DNA from: Mesostigma viride
Lineage: Eukaryota > Streptophyta > Mesostigmatophyceae > Mesostigmatales > Mesostigmataceae
Assembly (NCBI GenBank): GCA_009746045.1
Contig: RPFO01000103.1
Coordinates: 2,758,738-2,803,737 of the forward strand
DNA length: 45,000 nt
Direction of reading: 5' to 3'
The first letter of the stretch is position 1. Every line of letters begins with the position of its first letter. Positions 1 to 22,240 of the stretch are shown piece by piece. A model generated the notes under the pieces. That model saw only the letters and a list, made by a program, of their open reading frames with translations, searched no databases and was not told the origin of the DNA. The position numbers and the translations under genes are program-made.

Positions 1-255
1 CCCACGCACAGCACTCCCCACACACAGCACTCCCCACGCACAGCACTCCCCACGCGCAGCACTCCCCACACACAGCACTCCCCACACACAGCACTCCCCA
101 CACACAGCACTCCCCACGCACAGCACTCCCCACACACAGCACTCCCCACACACAGCACTCCCCACGCACAGCACTCCCCACGCACAGCACTCCCCACGCA
201 CAGCACTCCCCACACACAGCACTCCCCACGCACACTTGTCCCCACGCACAGCACT
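1..255. repeat. 16-bp minisatellite
   Basis: About 15 tandem copies of CACRCACAGCACTCCC with A/G variation at one site. Related single units (CACACTTCTCCC) continue sparsely to about 365. No coding signal is visible. Confidence 0.95.
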
Positions 256-408
256 GCTGGTTGCTTACTGCTGCTGGTGCGTGTGTTGATGGGTCATACT
301 GCGGTCCATCGTCTGGCATATGTGGGCATGCGGGGCACACTTCTCCCCACGCACACTTCTCCCCACGGATCCACGGCAGGCCGCAGCCGGCCCGTCCGTC
401 GCTTCCAG

Positions 409-448
409 CAGGCACTCTCGTGCTGGCAGGCATATATCCACCTGGCAA
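409..448 (+). other. possible upstream exon of the UPF0301 gene
   Basis: A short stretch after an AG acceptor and before GTGTGC reads AGTLVLAGIYPPG. This resembles the 'G.LLVA.P' start of UPF0301 proteins, and its phase (two bases left over) fits the exon beginning at 788. No start codon could be assigned, and the rest of 256-787 shows nothing convincing. It is a guess from motif and phase. Confidence 0.2.
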
Positions 449-787
449 GTGTGCCATCCCACTGCTCTACCGCCGGCATATGTATATGCCGGTCTCGCCC
501 CACCTGCGTGCACCCTGCACACCCTCGGTTCGGGCCCCGCTCCGTGGTGACGTGTGCCGGCATGGGGTGGCATGCGCTAGCACGTGGAGATAGGATCTAG
601 TACGCGCCAGTCCGCTCCTGGCCCCGGTTATTGGAAGTGCAAAAGCAAGCTCGTATTCCTACACGGTAGGTAGCTCGTATCACTTTTGTGCAATATTTTG
701 CTGCCTAGTCAACACACCTAGGTATGAGTTGTCTGTCGTAGCATCAAGCGCGTGCGTGCCACTCTGTACCGGGCCCTGACACGTTAG

Positions 788-3700
788 CCCGCCCGGGCGT
801 ATCATCCTGCGCCCTGCAAGGCAGCAGCTTGTACTCCTCTGGGCCCTGTATGAGGGGAGGCAGGGGAGGGAAGGGGAGAAGACAAGGAGGGTGTGCTGGC
901 ATGCCGCAATCAGGGGTGGCCGTTGTGCTTGCACTAACGTGCATGTTTCTCCTCACTTATGCCCCCCCCCCACCACCACCACACACACACACGCCCCCCA
1001 GTGTGCCAGCCGCGACCCCAACCACGTCTACGGGCTTGTCATCAACCGGGCGGCGCCACCCGGCACGAGTGTGCGAGACTTCTACGTCAACAAGAGCCGT
1101 CAGCAGCAGCAGCGGGCGCGCAGGCTGCGGCGACACGCCGTGCCGGTGGCCAGCAGAAATGCCGGCGGTGACGCGGATGCCGGCGGCGACTCCTTCCACC
1201 ACGACCCCAAAGTGTGGGGCCTCAGCCGGCGGCGCTCGGGGCGGCGGGCGACACGATACGCGGACCATGAGGGGGAGGGCAGCGCAGCCGCCTGGGCCCC
1301 TGGCTTGCTGCCCCAGGGGGCGTCCATGCCGGACACGTCCCAGTGGCCGGCTGCGTCGTCGCTGACAGATGGCGTGCTCTCGTTGGCACGCCACTGGCCC
1401 AGCCAGCGCGAGGGGGGGCGGGCCCCGGCAGTGAGGGCGGAGGACCCATCGATGATCGAGCGCAGCGGCGGTGGCATTATGGACCGCAGCAGCAGCAGTG
1501 TCGGTGCCGGCAGCGAGGGCGGCATCCTGCGTGGGAACAGCAGCAGCAGCAGCAGCAGCAGTAGCAGTACGGCCAGCAGCACGATCAATAAGAACCATGA
1601 GAGCAGTAGCTCACCGCAGACGCTGCATGCGGGTGAGCCGCGATGGGATGCCGGCCGTGGGGGTGGCCATGGGGGAGATGCTGCCAGGGTGGCAGCGATG
1701 GCGGCGCAGGGGCCAGGGCAGGGGGCAGGTGGGTGCGGCCAGCTGGCGACGGGACGCGTGTCGCGCTCGCATGAGGGCGTGACAGACGATGGCGGTCCCG
1801 GCGCGGGTCTCGCGGACGCGTCTCACCACGCCCATGTCCAAAGTGAACATGTTGGCTGGTCGAATGGGGGGGCGCCAGCTGGTGCAGGGGCTCCGGGGGC
1901 CGCAGGGGGGGGGCTTGCATTAGGCCCTCGGGATGTGCGGGTGGGTGCACTGTCCCAAGGAGATGAAGGGGAGGGGGAGGGGGACGGGGTTATGGGTGAC
2001 GAGGATGATGATGAAGATGAAGGAGTGGTCATGTCTCCCACATTGGCGGACGTGGTGACCGACGTTGGTGTGGTGGATGCGGACGAGGACGAGGAGGCGT
2101 GGGCGGAGGCGGATGAGAGCCGCCGCGCCGCCGAACAAGAGCTGCGGTGGGTAGCGGGTGAAGGCGGCGGGGGAGAGGGGTGCTGCATCCTGCTGCGGCC
2201 ATGCAACACAAAGCACGCCTTGGACATGCCCCATCCTGCTGCCACATATCCATGCATCTTTTGCGCTGCGGTCGAACGTGTACTGCTGCTGTAGGATTCC
2301 TCTCACGCATGATCCGCCCATCTGCGCTCTCACCCCAATATGGGCACCATCAGCCGTGCCATGCCATTGAAACCTCCCCCTCTCTTCCCCCCCACCCCCC
2401 ACCCCCCACCCCCACCCCCCACCCCCCACCCCTCTGTCAAACCATAATCACCACGACCGCCATCCCTGGCAGGTCCCTGCTGGCATTCGGCGACCACCTG
2501 GTGAACTACGGCGGCCCGGTCGTCTCCCACCTCCAGGTACCCTGGGGCCATGCATGTGCAGCGCATGCATGCGGATGTGCTGTGTGCTTGCGTCTGCGTG
2601 GCGCCATATGCCGCGCAAGTACTTAAACTTTACTCATGAAATGTTTAGCGAAGCCGTCATGCTCGTCCGGGTGGCACCACATGCCAATGGCGACACGCTA
2701 AACAAGAATCACTTGTGTTTTGGATACAATAATCGCCATATGCCCACCGGAACACTGGGTTGGCCCACGGAGGGGATGTGGGGGGTGGAAGTTATATACA
2801 ACGATTCCTGACGGAATCGATACTAAGCGCTTAGTACCGATTCCGTCAGGAATCGTTGTATATAACTAAGACTGTTGCGACACGCCGGCATCCCGGGTTC
2901 GAATCCCGCTAGGATCGTTCCGGGGGTGGATTTTTCGCCTAGTAATGCGAATAACGTTGCGGACGCTAATCGTTCGGCCTAATATGTTAATCGAAATAGG
3001 CAAGTGCTCTCCGCTGATTAGGCGGAGTACTAGCGCTAGCTATTCGACTGATATGATGTGCTCAACCGGCTAATCATCTGTGTTGTTCGACGTCGCTCCG
3101 AAAATCGGCTAAGTCCCCGAAATCGGCTAAGTTCCACGCGATGTCTCGCTATAATCGACTAGGCCTAGTTCGGTGGCTCGCTGGGCACCGAGTATGATAG
3201 GCCGCTGGCCTCTGACCCCCCGTCGAATAGGAAATTTCGACAATCGAATAAGGAAAATTCGATAATCGAATAGGAAAGTTCGATGGTCGAATAGGCAACT
3301 TCGATAATCGAATAGCCAATTCGATGACCCGACTAGTATCGGCCTTAGCCTTGCCGGCGCAAGCAAAAGTTTTAGTTATATACAACGATTCCTGACGGAA
3401 TCGATACTAAGCGCTTAGTACCGATTCCGCAAGGAATCGTTGTTTATAACTGTGGAGGGTTTACAGTCCGTGCAGGCGTTGTGTGCTCCCCTGCACATGA
3501 TCCAGTTTGCTGGCTCCCCGCACATGACAGCGCACGCGGCACTGCTCTGCACAGCCTTCGTGTACATGGCTATATTCCATGCTCGTTTGCAGTAAATGCT
3601 TGGACTGGCAATTGCCGGCATTTTGGTCAGATGTGACGCCATCTCTTTTGCTTTCTTGGATGCGTCACCATCTCATCTGTTTGTATGGATGCTTGTATGG

Positions 3701-6700
3701 CAAATGCTTGCATTTGACATCGTTGCATCTGCTTGTATGGCATCTGCTTGCATTTGACATCGTTGCATCTGCTTGTATGGCATCTGCTTGCATTGGACAT
3801 CGTCGCATCTGCTTGTATGGCATCTGCTTGCATTTGACATCGTTGCATCTGCTTGTATGGCATCTGCGTGCATTGGACATCGTTGCATCTGCTTGTATGG
3901 CATCTGCTTGCATTGGACATCGTTGCATCTGCTTGCATGGCATCTGCTTGCATTTGACATCGTTGCATCTGCTTGTATGGCATCTGCGTGCATTGGACAT
4001 CGTTGCATCTGCTTGTATGGCATCTGCTTGCATTTGACATCGTTGCATCTGCTTGTAGGAATCCAACACCGTTGCATCTGCTATGCAAGAATACGCCAGG
4101 GTGTTCTGGGGCAGCTTGTATGGGGCCAGGATGGGATTCGAAGCCACGGGCCCATGATGTGACTTGGAGCCATGCAAGCGTCGATTCTGGCCCATGGGTT
4201 GCGAATAAATGCTCACAAACAGGCCACCACCAATCTATGGATATATGGGACCGCATGAATAGGTTGGAGCCTATTCATAATCCTACCTATCGATAGATGG
4301 GACCGCATGAATAGGTTGGAGCCTATTCATAATCCTACCTATCGATAGATGGGACCGCATGAGTACAAATAGACTGGCTATTGTCAAAAGGAGCAGCTGC
4401 TCGTGGGTTTGCCGGCACTGCTGCCTGGCGGTGCGGCAGCGCCATGCGGGCCCCTGCTCACACGCGTGGGGCTGGCCATGGGGGCAGGGGCGGGGGCGAA
4501 GGCGTGCGTGTGTTCGTGTGTGTGCGCGGGCGCGTGGGCGCGCGTGTGGGCCCTTCTAGGTAGACATCCCTGCCCGGGACAAGGTCCCCCATGGGCTGCC
4601 ATATTTCACGCAACCTGCCCCTGAATTTTTAACCCCTGATCCCTAACACCTGATTCCTGAACCCTAATATCCAGAACCCCATAGCTGCAACCCCAACTGT
4701 CCCCCCCCCCCACACCACCAGCTGCAAGCGCTCCACACTTGTGATGACGTTGATGGCGTAGCCTTCGACATGCCGACCGCCACGTCATCACTAACCCACA
4801 GTCCGATGTCGCCAGCATTAACGCATGGTTCGGGGGCGGCAGCATCAACCCATGGTTCGGCGGCGGCAGCATCAACCCATGGTTCGGCGGTGGCAGCATT
4901 AACCTGGGACGCCAGCGTTGCCACCCGCGAGGACACGTTGTCTCCCATGCATGCTGCTGGCGACGCGGCAACGTCTAGTAGCCCAGCCAGTGGCCAAGGC
5001 GGTACGCCAGCAAGCAGTGCCTCCACCAGCCAAGGTTGCTTGTCCAGCAGCGGCGCAGCGGCAGCCAACACGGGCACTGTCGCCGGTGCCGGTGGCCCCT
5101 TGACAGGCGGCGGCAGTTTGGGTGCCGTGGCGTGTGACGGCAGCGCGGACATGCGGGTGTACCTGGACCTGGACCTGGATAAGGCGGCGGCCGCGCTGGC
5201 GCAGGGGAAGCTGTCGTCCGCAAACCTGGTGGGTGGCGACTGCCTGCTCTGTTTCGCGCACTGGGTGGGTTGATGCTGATGGCATTCGTCGCACCGATGG
5301 TGGGTGGACATTTTGTCGTGCGGGTGGCATTTGTGGGCTCAATGGTGTTGCCGCTGCGGGGTGGTGTGTGTGATCGCTTTCTTGGGTCGTCTCTTTTTTT
5401 GTGTCGTCGCTTTCTTGCTAGTGCATCGAAGTTGGTCGGTTGGCCGGCTTGTCGCGTGGGATCACCCAGTCGGCATCGTGCTGTCTATGTATGTGCAGGG
5501 CGTGGGTCTGGTCACGTGTCAATTACCCGGGGGTACCCCGCTGCTGCCCCTGGCTGGCCCCTGGGGTTTGCTGGTTCCTTCATCTGTGGCAACCCCTCGC
5601 TTGTCAGCCACACGCGAGTTGATGCTGTCAGCCACACGCGAGTTGATGCTGTCAGCCACACGCGAGTTGATGCTGTCAGCCACACGCGAGTTGATGCTGT
5701 CAGCCACACGCCAGTTGATGCTGTCAGCCACACGCGAGTCGATGCTGTCAGCCGCACACGCGTTGATGCTGTCAGCCACACGCGAGTTGATGCTGTCAGC
5801 CACACGCGAGTTGATGCTGTCAGCCACACACGAGTTGATGCTGTCAGCCACACACGAGTTGATGCAGTAATGAACACAAATACATGCGTGCCACCAGCTG
5901 TGCCACCATTCCTGTTGCACACTACACGTACGTGGTGTGCCTTGTCTCCCCCCTTCCACCCACCCACGCTTGCACCTGCGCACGCTCCCCCACCCCCGGA
6001 GACACACACACGCACACACACACACACACACTCCTACCTAAACTGTGTCCTGCTTATTGCTGTTTCTTTCCCCCCCATTTCCCACCTGCCCTTCTTCCCC
6101 ATTTCCCCCGCCCCTTGCTGGACGGTCCTGTGGATAAATGGTCCCGCTGGACCCCTGCTGGTCCTGGACACTGGACACGTGACAATCAACAGCACCTGTT
6201 TTCGGGCATCTGTCGCTGGACACACGAGCAGCTGCGAAGAGAAATCAAGTGAGTTGCGCCAGGCGGTAGATGTGGCCTGTGCGGTAGGCGTGAGCGGTCA
6301 CGGGGATGGGATTGTTTCCCGACTTGGCCCGCGTGCGTGAGAAGTGCGGGGGGGAAGGGTTGAGGCTAAACATATCCATGGGACAACCTGGAACGTATGT
6401 CATGATGACACATCGCATACTGTTGGGTGTTCGCCCACGAAACAATATGTCATGATGGCATATCTGGACGGGCATAGCAGGGAGCGCGCATGCATGGCCG
6501 GTCCCTGGTCCCTGTTCCTGCTGCCTGATGCTTGCTTTGGGGGTGCCCCACACGCACTCAATATTAGACAGGGGACGGCGCCACCGTCCTTAACAAGGTA
6601 GCCTCACACGCACTCCATTAGACAGGGGACGGCGCCACCGTCCTTAACAAGGTAGTCAGTTTTTGGCGCTAGTGGCACTGTCATGGGCGCCGTGAGCATA

Positions 6701-7085
6701 TGGTTGAGTGAGCAGATATGATTGAGACTACTTTTGCTGTGAGGTAATGGTCGCTGTGTTCCAATTTTCTTGAAAGGCCTATGCTGCTTTGTGTCTACCC
6801 TGGACGGGCCATGTGCTGGTTTGTGTCGTTCCTGGATGGCCCTGTGTTTGTTGTTCGCGCAGTGAGGGTAGCTGGGTGCTGGCGAGCGGACCAGGAGAGC
6901 TGCTGTTCCCCCCTGCCACTGGCGCACCAGGGTCGCCAGGGGCACCTGGCACCGTGTGGGCCAGCGTGGTGGGCCAGCCGGAGCTCTGGAGCCAGATGCT
7001 GACGGCAATGGGGGGGGAGTTTGCTGCGCTCGCGCGCGTGCCCCCGGAAGCCCTAGACACGCTCATCGACAAAACCATGTCGTGA
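788..7085 (+). CDS. UPF0301/AlgH (YqgE, DUF179) family protein, multi-exon, 5' end incomplete
   Basis: Proposed exons are 788-847, 1010-2146, 2473-2536, 4722-5228, 6193-6248 and 6863-7085; all junctions are GT-AG and in phase. Family landmarks appear in order: a beta-strand LVLLWAL running into RDPNHVYGLVINR (the GLVLNR motif), LLAFGDHLVNYGGPVVSHL (the GGPV motif), LHTCDDVDGVAF, VYLDLDLDKAAAALAQGKL, SGICRWTHEQLRREI (the GYAGWGPGQLE motif), EGSWVLASGPGELLF, and a C-terminal WSQMLTAMGGEFAAL. Bacterial members have about 190 residues. This one is near 680 because exon 1010-2146 inserts about 370 low-complexity residues after GLVINR and exon 4722-5228 adds an Ala/Ser-rich stretch. The biochemical role of the family is not established; plant and algal members are often plastid-targeted. 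The first coding exon is not certain. The stop is TGA at 7083-7085. Confidence 0.82.
2790..3451. mobile_element. foldback / MITE-like element with self-palindromic ends
   Basis: Each end is a near-perfect palindrome of about 76 bp (2791-2866 and 3375-3450), starting AGTTATATACAACGATTCC and carrying the central TACTAAGCGCTTAGTA. The element is flanked by GTGGA at 2785-2789 and 3452-3456, a likely 5-bp target-site duplication. The interior has a B-box-like GGTTCGAATCC near 2894 and an array of about 20-bp units (CGAATAGGAAATTCGATAAT type) at about 3226-3325. No transposase is present. It lies in the intron 2537-4721 of the UPF0301 gene. Confidence 0.7.
3709..4070. repeat. 40-bp minisatellite
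   Basis: About nine copies of a 40-bp unit combining CATYTGACATCGTTGCATCT with GCTTGTATGGCATCTGCTTG. It stays open in several frames on both strands only because it is repetitive. It lies inside the UPF0301 intron. Confidence 0.93.
4245..4355. repeat. 52-bp tandem repeat with internal palindrome
   Basis: Two full copies and part of a third of a 52-bp unit starting ATGGGACCGCATGA. Each contains the inverted repeat AATAGGTTGGAGCCTATT. Intronic. Confidence 0.85.
5609..5872. repeat. 24-bp minisatellite in intron 5229-6192
   Basis: About 11 direct copies of GAGTTGATGCTGTCAGCCAC plus ACGC. There are no unique spacers, so it is not a CRISPR array. The unit length is a multiple of three, which creates an artificial open frame. 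Confidence 0.93.
6549..6652. repeat. tandem duplication in intron 6249-6862
   Basis: A block of about 50 bp (CACGCACTC, a few variable bases, TTAGACAGGGGACGGCGCCA, CCGTCCTTAACAAGGTAG) is present twice in tandem. It contains the short inverted repeat GGACGG...CCGTCC. Confidence 0.8.
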
Positions 7086-7208
7086 AGCGCCCATCAGTAA
7101 CAATTATATGGCCATTGATTACTAGTAGCAAGGCCACTTGGTGAATATGCCTGGCTCGTCATGCTCCACCCGTCCTTCAAGCCTAGGCTAACTGGGCGTG
7201 TCGGGCTT

Positions 7209-7213
7209 TGTAA
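7209..7213 (+). terminator. TGTAA polyadenylation signal of the UPF0301 gene
   Basis: TGTAA lies 124 nt after the stop codon, in TTTGTAAATATC. This is the typical chlorophyte poly(A) signal at a usual distance. The stretch 7214-7478 shows no gene. Confidence 0.55.
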
Positions 7214-7545
7214 ATATCATTAATAAATGAATGAAGCACAGCGCATATTTTGGTTACATGAATTAATTTTTTTGGCCTTTGAAAACATTGGGATTCTCCT
7301 CGCAACGGAGTGGACTCTATGCTCACATTGTCTCCTTGATATAATTATGCATAGCGCTGGCTAGCCCGTGTCCTTCGTTCACCAGTACGTACATCAAGCA
7401 ATGCATGCAACACGTATATCAAGCAACTAATGCTTGGGAGGACCCATGGGCCAGGGGGCCAGCCATGCACCCCCTTACGTATTGAAGATCAATTAATTAA
7501 TTAATAGACATGCACGTGACTGCGTCACGTGAGCATAAGTCCTCA

Positions 7546-8880
7546 TAAGTCAATAGTCAGCAAAATTGGTGCGAGAGGTCCCCAGTTCGATTCCGGTCGG
7601 ATTCATTTGCAGATCGCGTTTTCCGCGTTTTCCGCGGCCTGGCACTGAACGCAAAGGTTTTCACCTTTGCGGAGTGTCTGATCAGAATATACGCTTGGCT
7701 GATTTCGATAGTATCGGCTACGCCCCCTTCTACTAAAAAGAAGGATTCAGCCGTGTTCAGCCCGTCTCACGGTGCGAGACTGAACAAGTCTCGCGTGCAG
7801 ACACGTGTGTAGTACTCCTACACACAGATCTCGAGTGATTTATCTAGTACCAAATCCGAAAGGCTTGCATCACTCCCCGGACAGGAGAACTTTTGCGGAT
7901 GACTGTAGGTGTAAGTTGGCGATGCCATGGTAACCGGAGACGTCCGTCCTATAGTCAGCAAAATTGGTGCGAGAGGTCCCCAGTTCGATTCCGGTCGGAT
8001 TCATTTGCAGATCGCGTTTTCCGCGTTTTCCGCGGCCTGGCACTGAACGCAAAGGTTTTCACCTTTGCGGAGTGTCTGATCAGAATATACGCTTGGCTGA
8101 TTTCGATAGTATCGGCTACGCCCCCTTCTACTAAAAAGAAGGATTCAGCCGTGTTCAGCCCGTCTCACGGTGCGAGACTGAACAAGTCTCGCGTGCAGAC
8201 ACGTGTGTAGTACTCCTACACACAGATCTCGAGTGATTTATCTAGTACCAAATCCGAAAGGCTTGCATCACTCCCCGGACAGGAGAACTTTTGCGGATGA
8301 CTGTAGGTGTAAGTTGGCGATGCCATGGTAACCGGAGACGTCCGTCCTATAGTCAGCAAAATTGGTGCGAGAGGTCCCCAGTTCGATTCCGGTCGGATTC
8401 ATTTGCAGATCGCGTTTTCCGCGTTTTCCGCGGCCTGGCACTGAACGCAAAGGTTTTCACCTTTGCGGAGTGTCTGATCAGAATATACGCTTGGCTGATT
8501 TCGATAGTATCGGCTACGCCCCCTTCTACTAAAAAGAAGGATTCAGCCGTGTTCAGCCCGTCTCACGGTGCGAGACTGAACAAGTCTCGCGTGCAGACAC
8601 GTGTGTAGTACTCCTACACACAGATCTCGAGTGATTTATCTAGTACCAAATCCGAAAGGCTTGCATCACTCCCCGGACAGGAGAACTTTTGCGGATGACT
8701 GTAGGTGTAAGTTGGCGATGCCATGGTAACCGGAGACGTCCGTCCTATAGTCAGCAAAATTGGTGCGAGAGGTCCCCAGTTCGATTCCGGTCGGATTCAT
8801 TTGCAGATCGCGTTTTCCGCGTTTTCCGCGGCCTGGCACTGAACGCAAAGGTTTTCACCTTTGCGGAGTGTCTGATCAGA
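7546..8880 (+). mobile_element. tandem array of a 398-bp tRNA-like (SINE-like) unit
   Basis: Three full units starting at 7553, 7951 and 8349, and a partial fourth at 8747, look identical by eye with a 398-bp period. The block is flanked by an 11-bp direct repeat ATAAGTCCTCA at 7535-7545 and 8881-8891, and the site is uninterrupted in the paralogue at 9424-9436. Each unit holds GAGGTCCCCAGTTCGATTCC, which looks like a tRNA variable loop and T arm (pol III B box). It also holds perfect hairpins; in the first unit they lie at 7651-7670, 7726-7744, 7774-7794 and 7805-7825. No poly(A) tail, long ORF or terminal inverted repeats are visible. Confidence 0.8.
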
Positions 8881-9381
8881 ATAAGTCCTCAGTGGGAGGG
8901 GAACATGGGATGGAATGGATGATGTAAGCTATCTAGGTCCTATAGTTACAGGGTTGTGGGCACCGCAGCCCGAATCGCTATGAATGCCATACGCGGTCAC
9001 ACGCGGAGCCCCCACAGACTTGGGGGTGGTCGCCTTCATCACTACTTGCCATCTATCCTTGCGTACCATCTGCCTCCATACTACAGACAAACCAGGAGGC
9101 TGCCCGGGTGTGAGCCCGTCACGTCTAGTGTAGCACATGTCCATGCCGAGTCTATCACGAAAAGTCCACGGGTGGCGGCCCTGCCGCGCGCGGCCTGGGG
9201 CAAGCCAGGTGAGGACATAACGCCCAGGCTGGGCGGGCTTGGTGCCAGCTAGTCTATCTGATGTGTCTACCTGATCTGTGCGGGCGCCAGGTGCCCGGCT
9301 AGGCCCAGGCGCCTGTGCCTAAGAACTGTGGGAAACATAGGGCAAAAAGCGTAAAAATCCTCATTACTAATGTGCAAACCA

Positions 9382-9564
9382 ATTAATTAATCAATTAATA
9401 GACACGTGACTGCGTCACGTGAGCATAAGTCCTCAGTGGGAGGGGAACATGGGATGGAATGGATGGTATAAGCTATCTAGGTCCTAGTTACAGGGGTGTG
9501 GGCACCGCGGCCCGAATCGCTATGAATGCCATACTTGGTCACACGCGGAGCCCCCAAAGGCTTG
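9382..9564 (-). mobile_element. LINE family B, copy 2: 183-bp 3' end
   Basis: A severely 5'-truncated copy in the same orientation as copy 1, with tail at 9382-9399 and hairpin at 9403-9421. The 10-bp duplication GTGCAAACCA at 9372-9381 and 9565-9574 shows that it inserted into copy 1. Confidence 0.85.
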
Positions 9565-9661
9565 GTGCAAACCAAAGGGGATGTTATGTATTGAAGATGG
9601 GCGAAGATATCAAATAAACGGCCAAGCAGGAAATCAGGAAAAATTGCGGGCCATGGTAGCT

Positions 9662-9702
9662 CACGTGACGCAGTTACGTGTGCATTGATTAATTAATTAA
9701 TG
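9662..9702 (+). mobile_element. LINE-B-like terminal hairpin and tail
   Basis: CACGTGACGCAGTTACGTG followed by a (TTAA)n tail, in the opposite orientation to copies 1 and 2. It is probably the extreme 3' end of another truncated insertion. Its 5' limit is unclear. Confidence 0.5.
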
Positions 9703-9805
9703 GCAGCTCCGGACCTGTTGCCAAGTAGATGCATGTTCATATGCGATCATTTCTCACAATTTCCCCGATCCAACGGGCGCCCAAATGACAAGCCAAACTA
9801 TCATA

Positions 9806-9810
9806 TTACA
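9806..9810 (-). terminator. TGTAA polyadenylation signal of the tRNA methyltransferase gene
   Basis: TTACA on the plus strand is TGTAA on the minus strand, about 58 nt past the stop codon. Confidence 0.55.
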
Positions 9811-9867
9811 AGCCCCGTTCGATCTTAAAATTCAATAAATATTGGGGTCAAGCCTAACCCCGTAAAC

Positions 9868-21180
<11,313 letters not shown>

Positions 21181-22240
21181 ATGGGCGACAATGCAGTCCT
21201 CGGTATGAAGGCAAAGTTATTGATAAGCACTAACGGTCAGTGCTGCGGAGCCCGTCGACAGTCTCCCAACACGCGTGCAACAGTGCAAGCAGTTTCCTCA
21301 ACGGCAAGTACACAAACTAGTGGCAATCTAATTTGCCACTGGAAACCCCTTGCGCAACATCAGAAGCTTGAAAATAATTCAACAACTGTCGATGGTTTTC
21401 TCTAATTGTAGAGCTTTTGCACCACCTCTTAACTCGCTTTTAGGTAAAATCATGGACTTCAAGGCGCCAATGCGCCATTAATTAACGAAGATAACATTAC
21501 ACTGGTAAACTTAGAGCATTTTGTGGCTATGAAGTGGTTGTGCGTACGCTTAGTGAGAATGCACAGCAACTGGGATCATCAGACCAGGTCAACTTTATAC
21601 TGACGAACCCAAACCGCCGACGTCATCGAAGCTCAGAAGTCGGAATTTCTCGCATTCGATAGGCCATTACTAGACATAGTGTGGTTTTTCGTAAACCAGA
21701 ATTGAGTGGAGCCTAAGTAGAGAGGGCCTAAGAGCTTGTCCCCAGCGTGTAGTCACTCGGGCCATGCGGGCCGTACAAGTAGCAGAGCTGGAGCTGCCAA
21801 ATTACCTACCGCGTTCTCGACCGCGTCATCCCCAGCAGTTTACGATAACGCCCCCGCACAACCGAGCCATGGCAGCCCCTGCCTGATAGGCGCGCCAATA
21901 TCGGGAGTTCCATGATTACAGTAGGGTCACGTGATGCTAACGTAGCTTAGGTAGCTTGACGAGTTTTCCTGATTCCACACAATCAAACCGCCCGTTCATG
22001 CCGCTTGGGACGGATTTCCAGTCTCGTCGGGCCGTTGCGTATAATAACGTTAGCAGCAATACTGCCCAGAGCCTTCTCGATTGAGGAGCTCAGACAACGG
22101 GTGACGACTGAATCGCCATGCAGAAGCCGGCGTAATGAGCCCACTCCTTGTGACAATGGGGCCGTCGGCATTTACCTGGCCGTGGTAATCGTCTACCTTG
22201 ATTTTGCAGGGCTGCGTTGACAATAGTTCGTTTACTTCAT
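21181..22240. other. divergent intergenic region
   Basis: Separates the start of the minus-strand methyltransferase gene from the plus-strand U-box kinase gene, so both promoters should lie here. No TATA box or other motif was confidently recognised. A dispersed repeat occupies 21485-21725. The remaining 21726-22240 shows short open frames but no family resemblance. Confidence 0.6.
21485..21725. repeat. dispersed repeat, copy 1
   Basis: Begins GAAGATAACATTACACTG after ATTAATTAAC and ends near GAGAGGGCCTAAGAGCTT. A second copy lies at 34231-34269 plus 35700-35925, where a LINE splits it. The TTAA-rich tail at its left end suggests a retroelement 3' end on the minus strand. No recognisable protein. 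Confidence 0.75.

Larger units (their letters stand above)
7490..9587 (-). mobile_element. LINE family B, copy 1: 5'-truncated 3' end, interrupted twice
   Basis: Read on the minus strand it carries the end of an RT-type ORF (homologous to 30012-30755), then a 3' UTR, a terminal hairpin (CACGTGAC-TGC-GTCACGTG, 7513-7531) and an (AATT)n tail at 7491-7503. An 11-bp duplication GTATTGAAGAT at 7479-7489 and 9588-9598 bounds it. Two later insertions interrupt it: the tRNA-like array at 7546-8880 and LINE-B copy 2 at 9382-9564. Confidence 0.85.

Noticed and set aside
2880-2920. tRNA gene at GGTTCGAATCCCGC
   Set aside because: The B box is good, but no A box, D arm or acceptor stem could be folded around it; it is a tRNA-like piece within the foldback element.
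5609-5872. CRISPR-like array
   Set aside because: Direct repeats without unique spacers, in a eukaryotic intron.
5270-6340. 356-codon plus-strand frame
   Set aside because: Covers a 24-bp minisatellite and lies in the intron between two well-supported UPF0301 exons.
7870-8848. Repeated 60- and 105-residue frames in the 398-bp array
   Set aside because: Tied to the tRNA-like repeat unit and not homologous to anything recognised; typical of SINE mis-annotation.
7553-8880. Hammerhead ribozyme in the 398-bp unit
   Set aside because: No CTGANGA...GAAA core found by eye on either strand; other ribozyme classes were not excluded.
22005-22220. Small plus-strand frame upstream of the U-box kinase
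   Set aside because: Starts at TTG, has no family resemblance, and the kinase has its own ATG at 22241.
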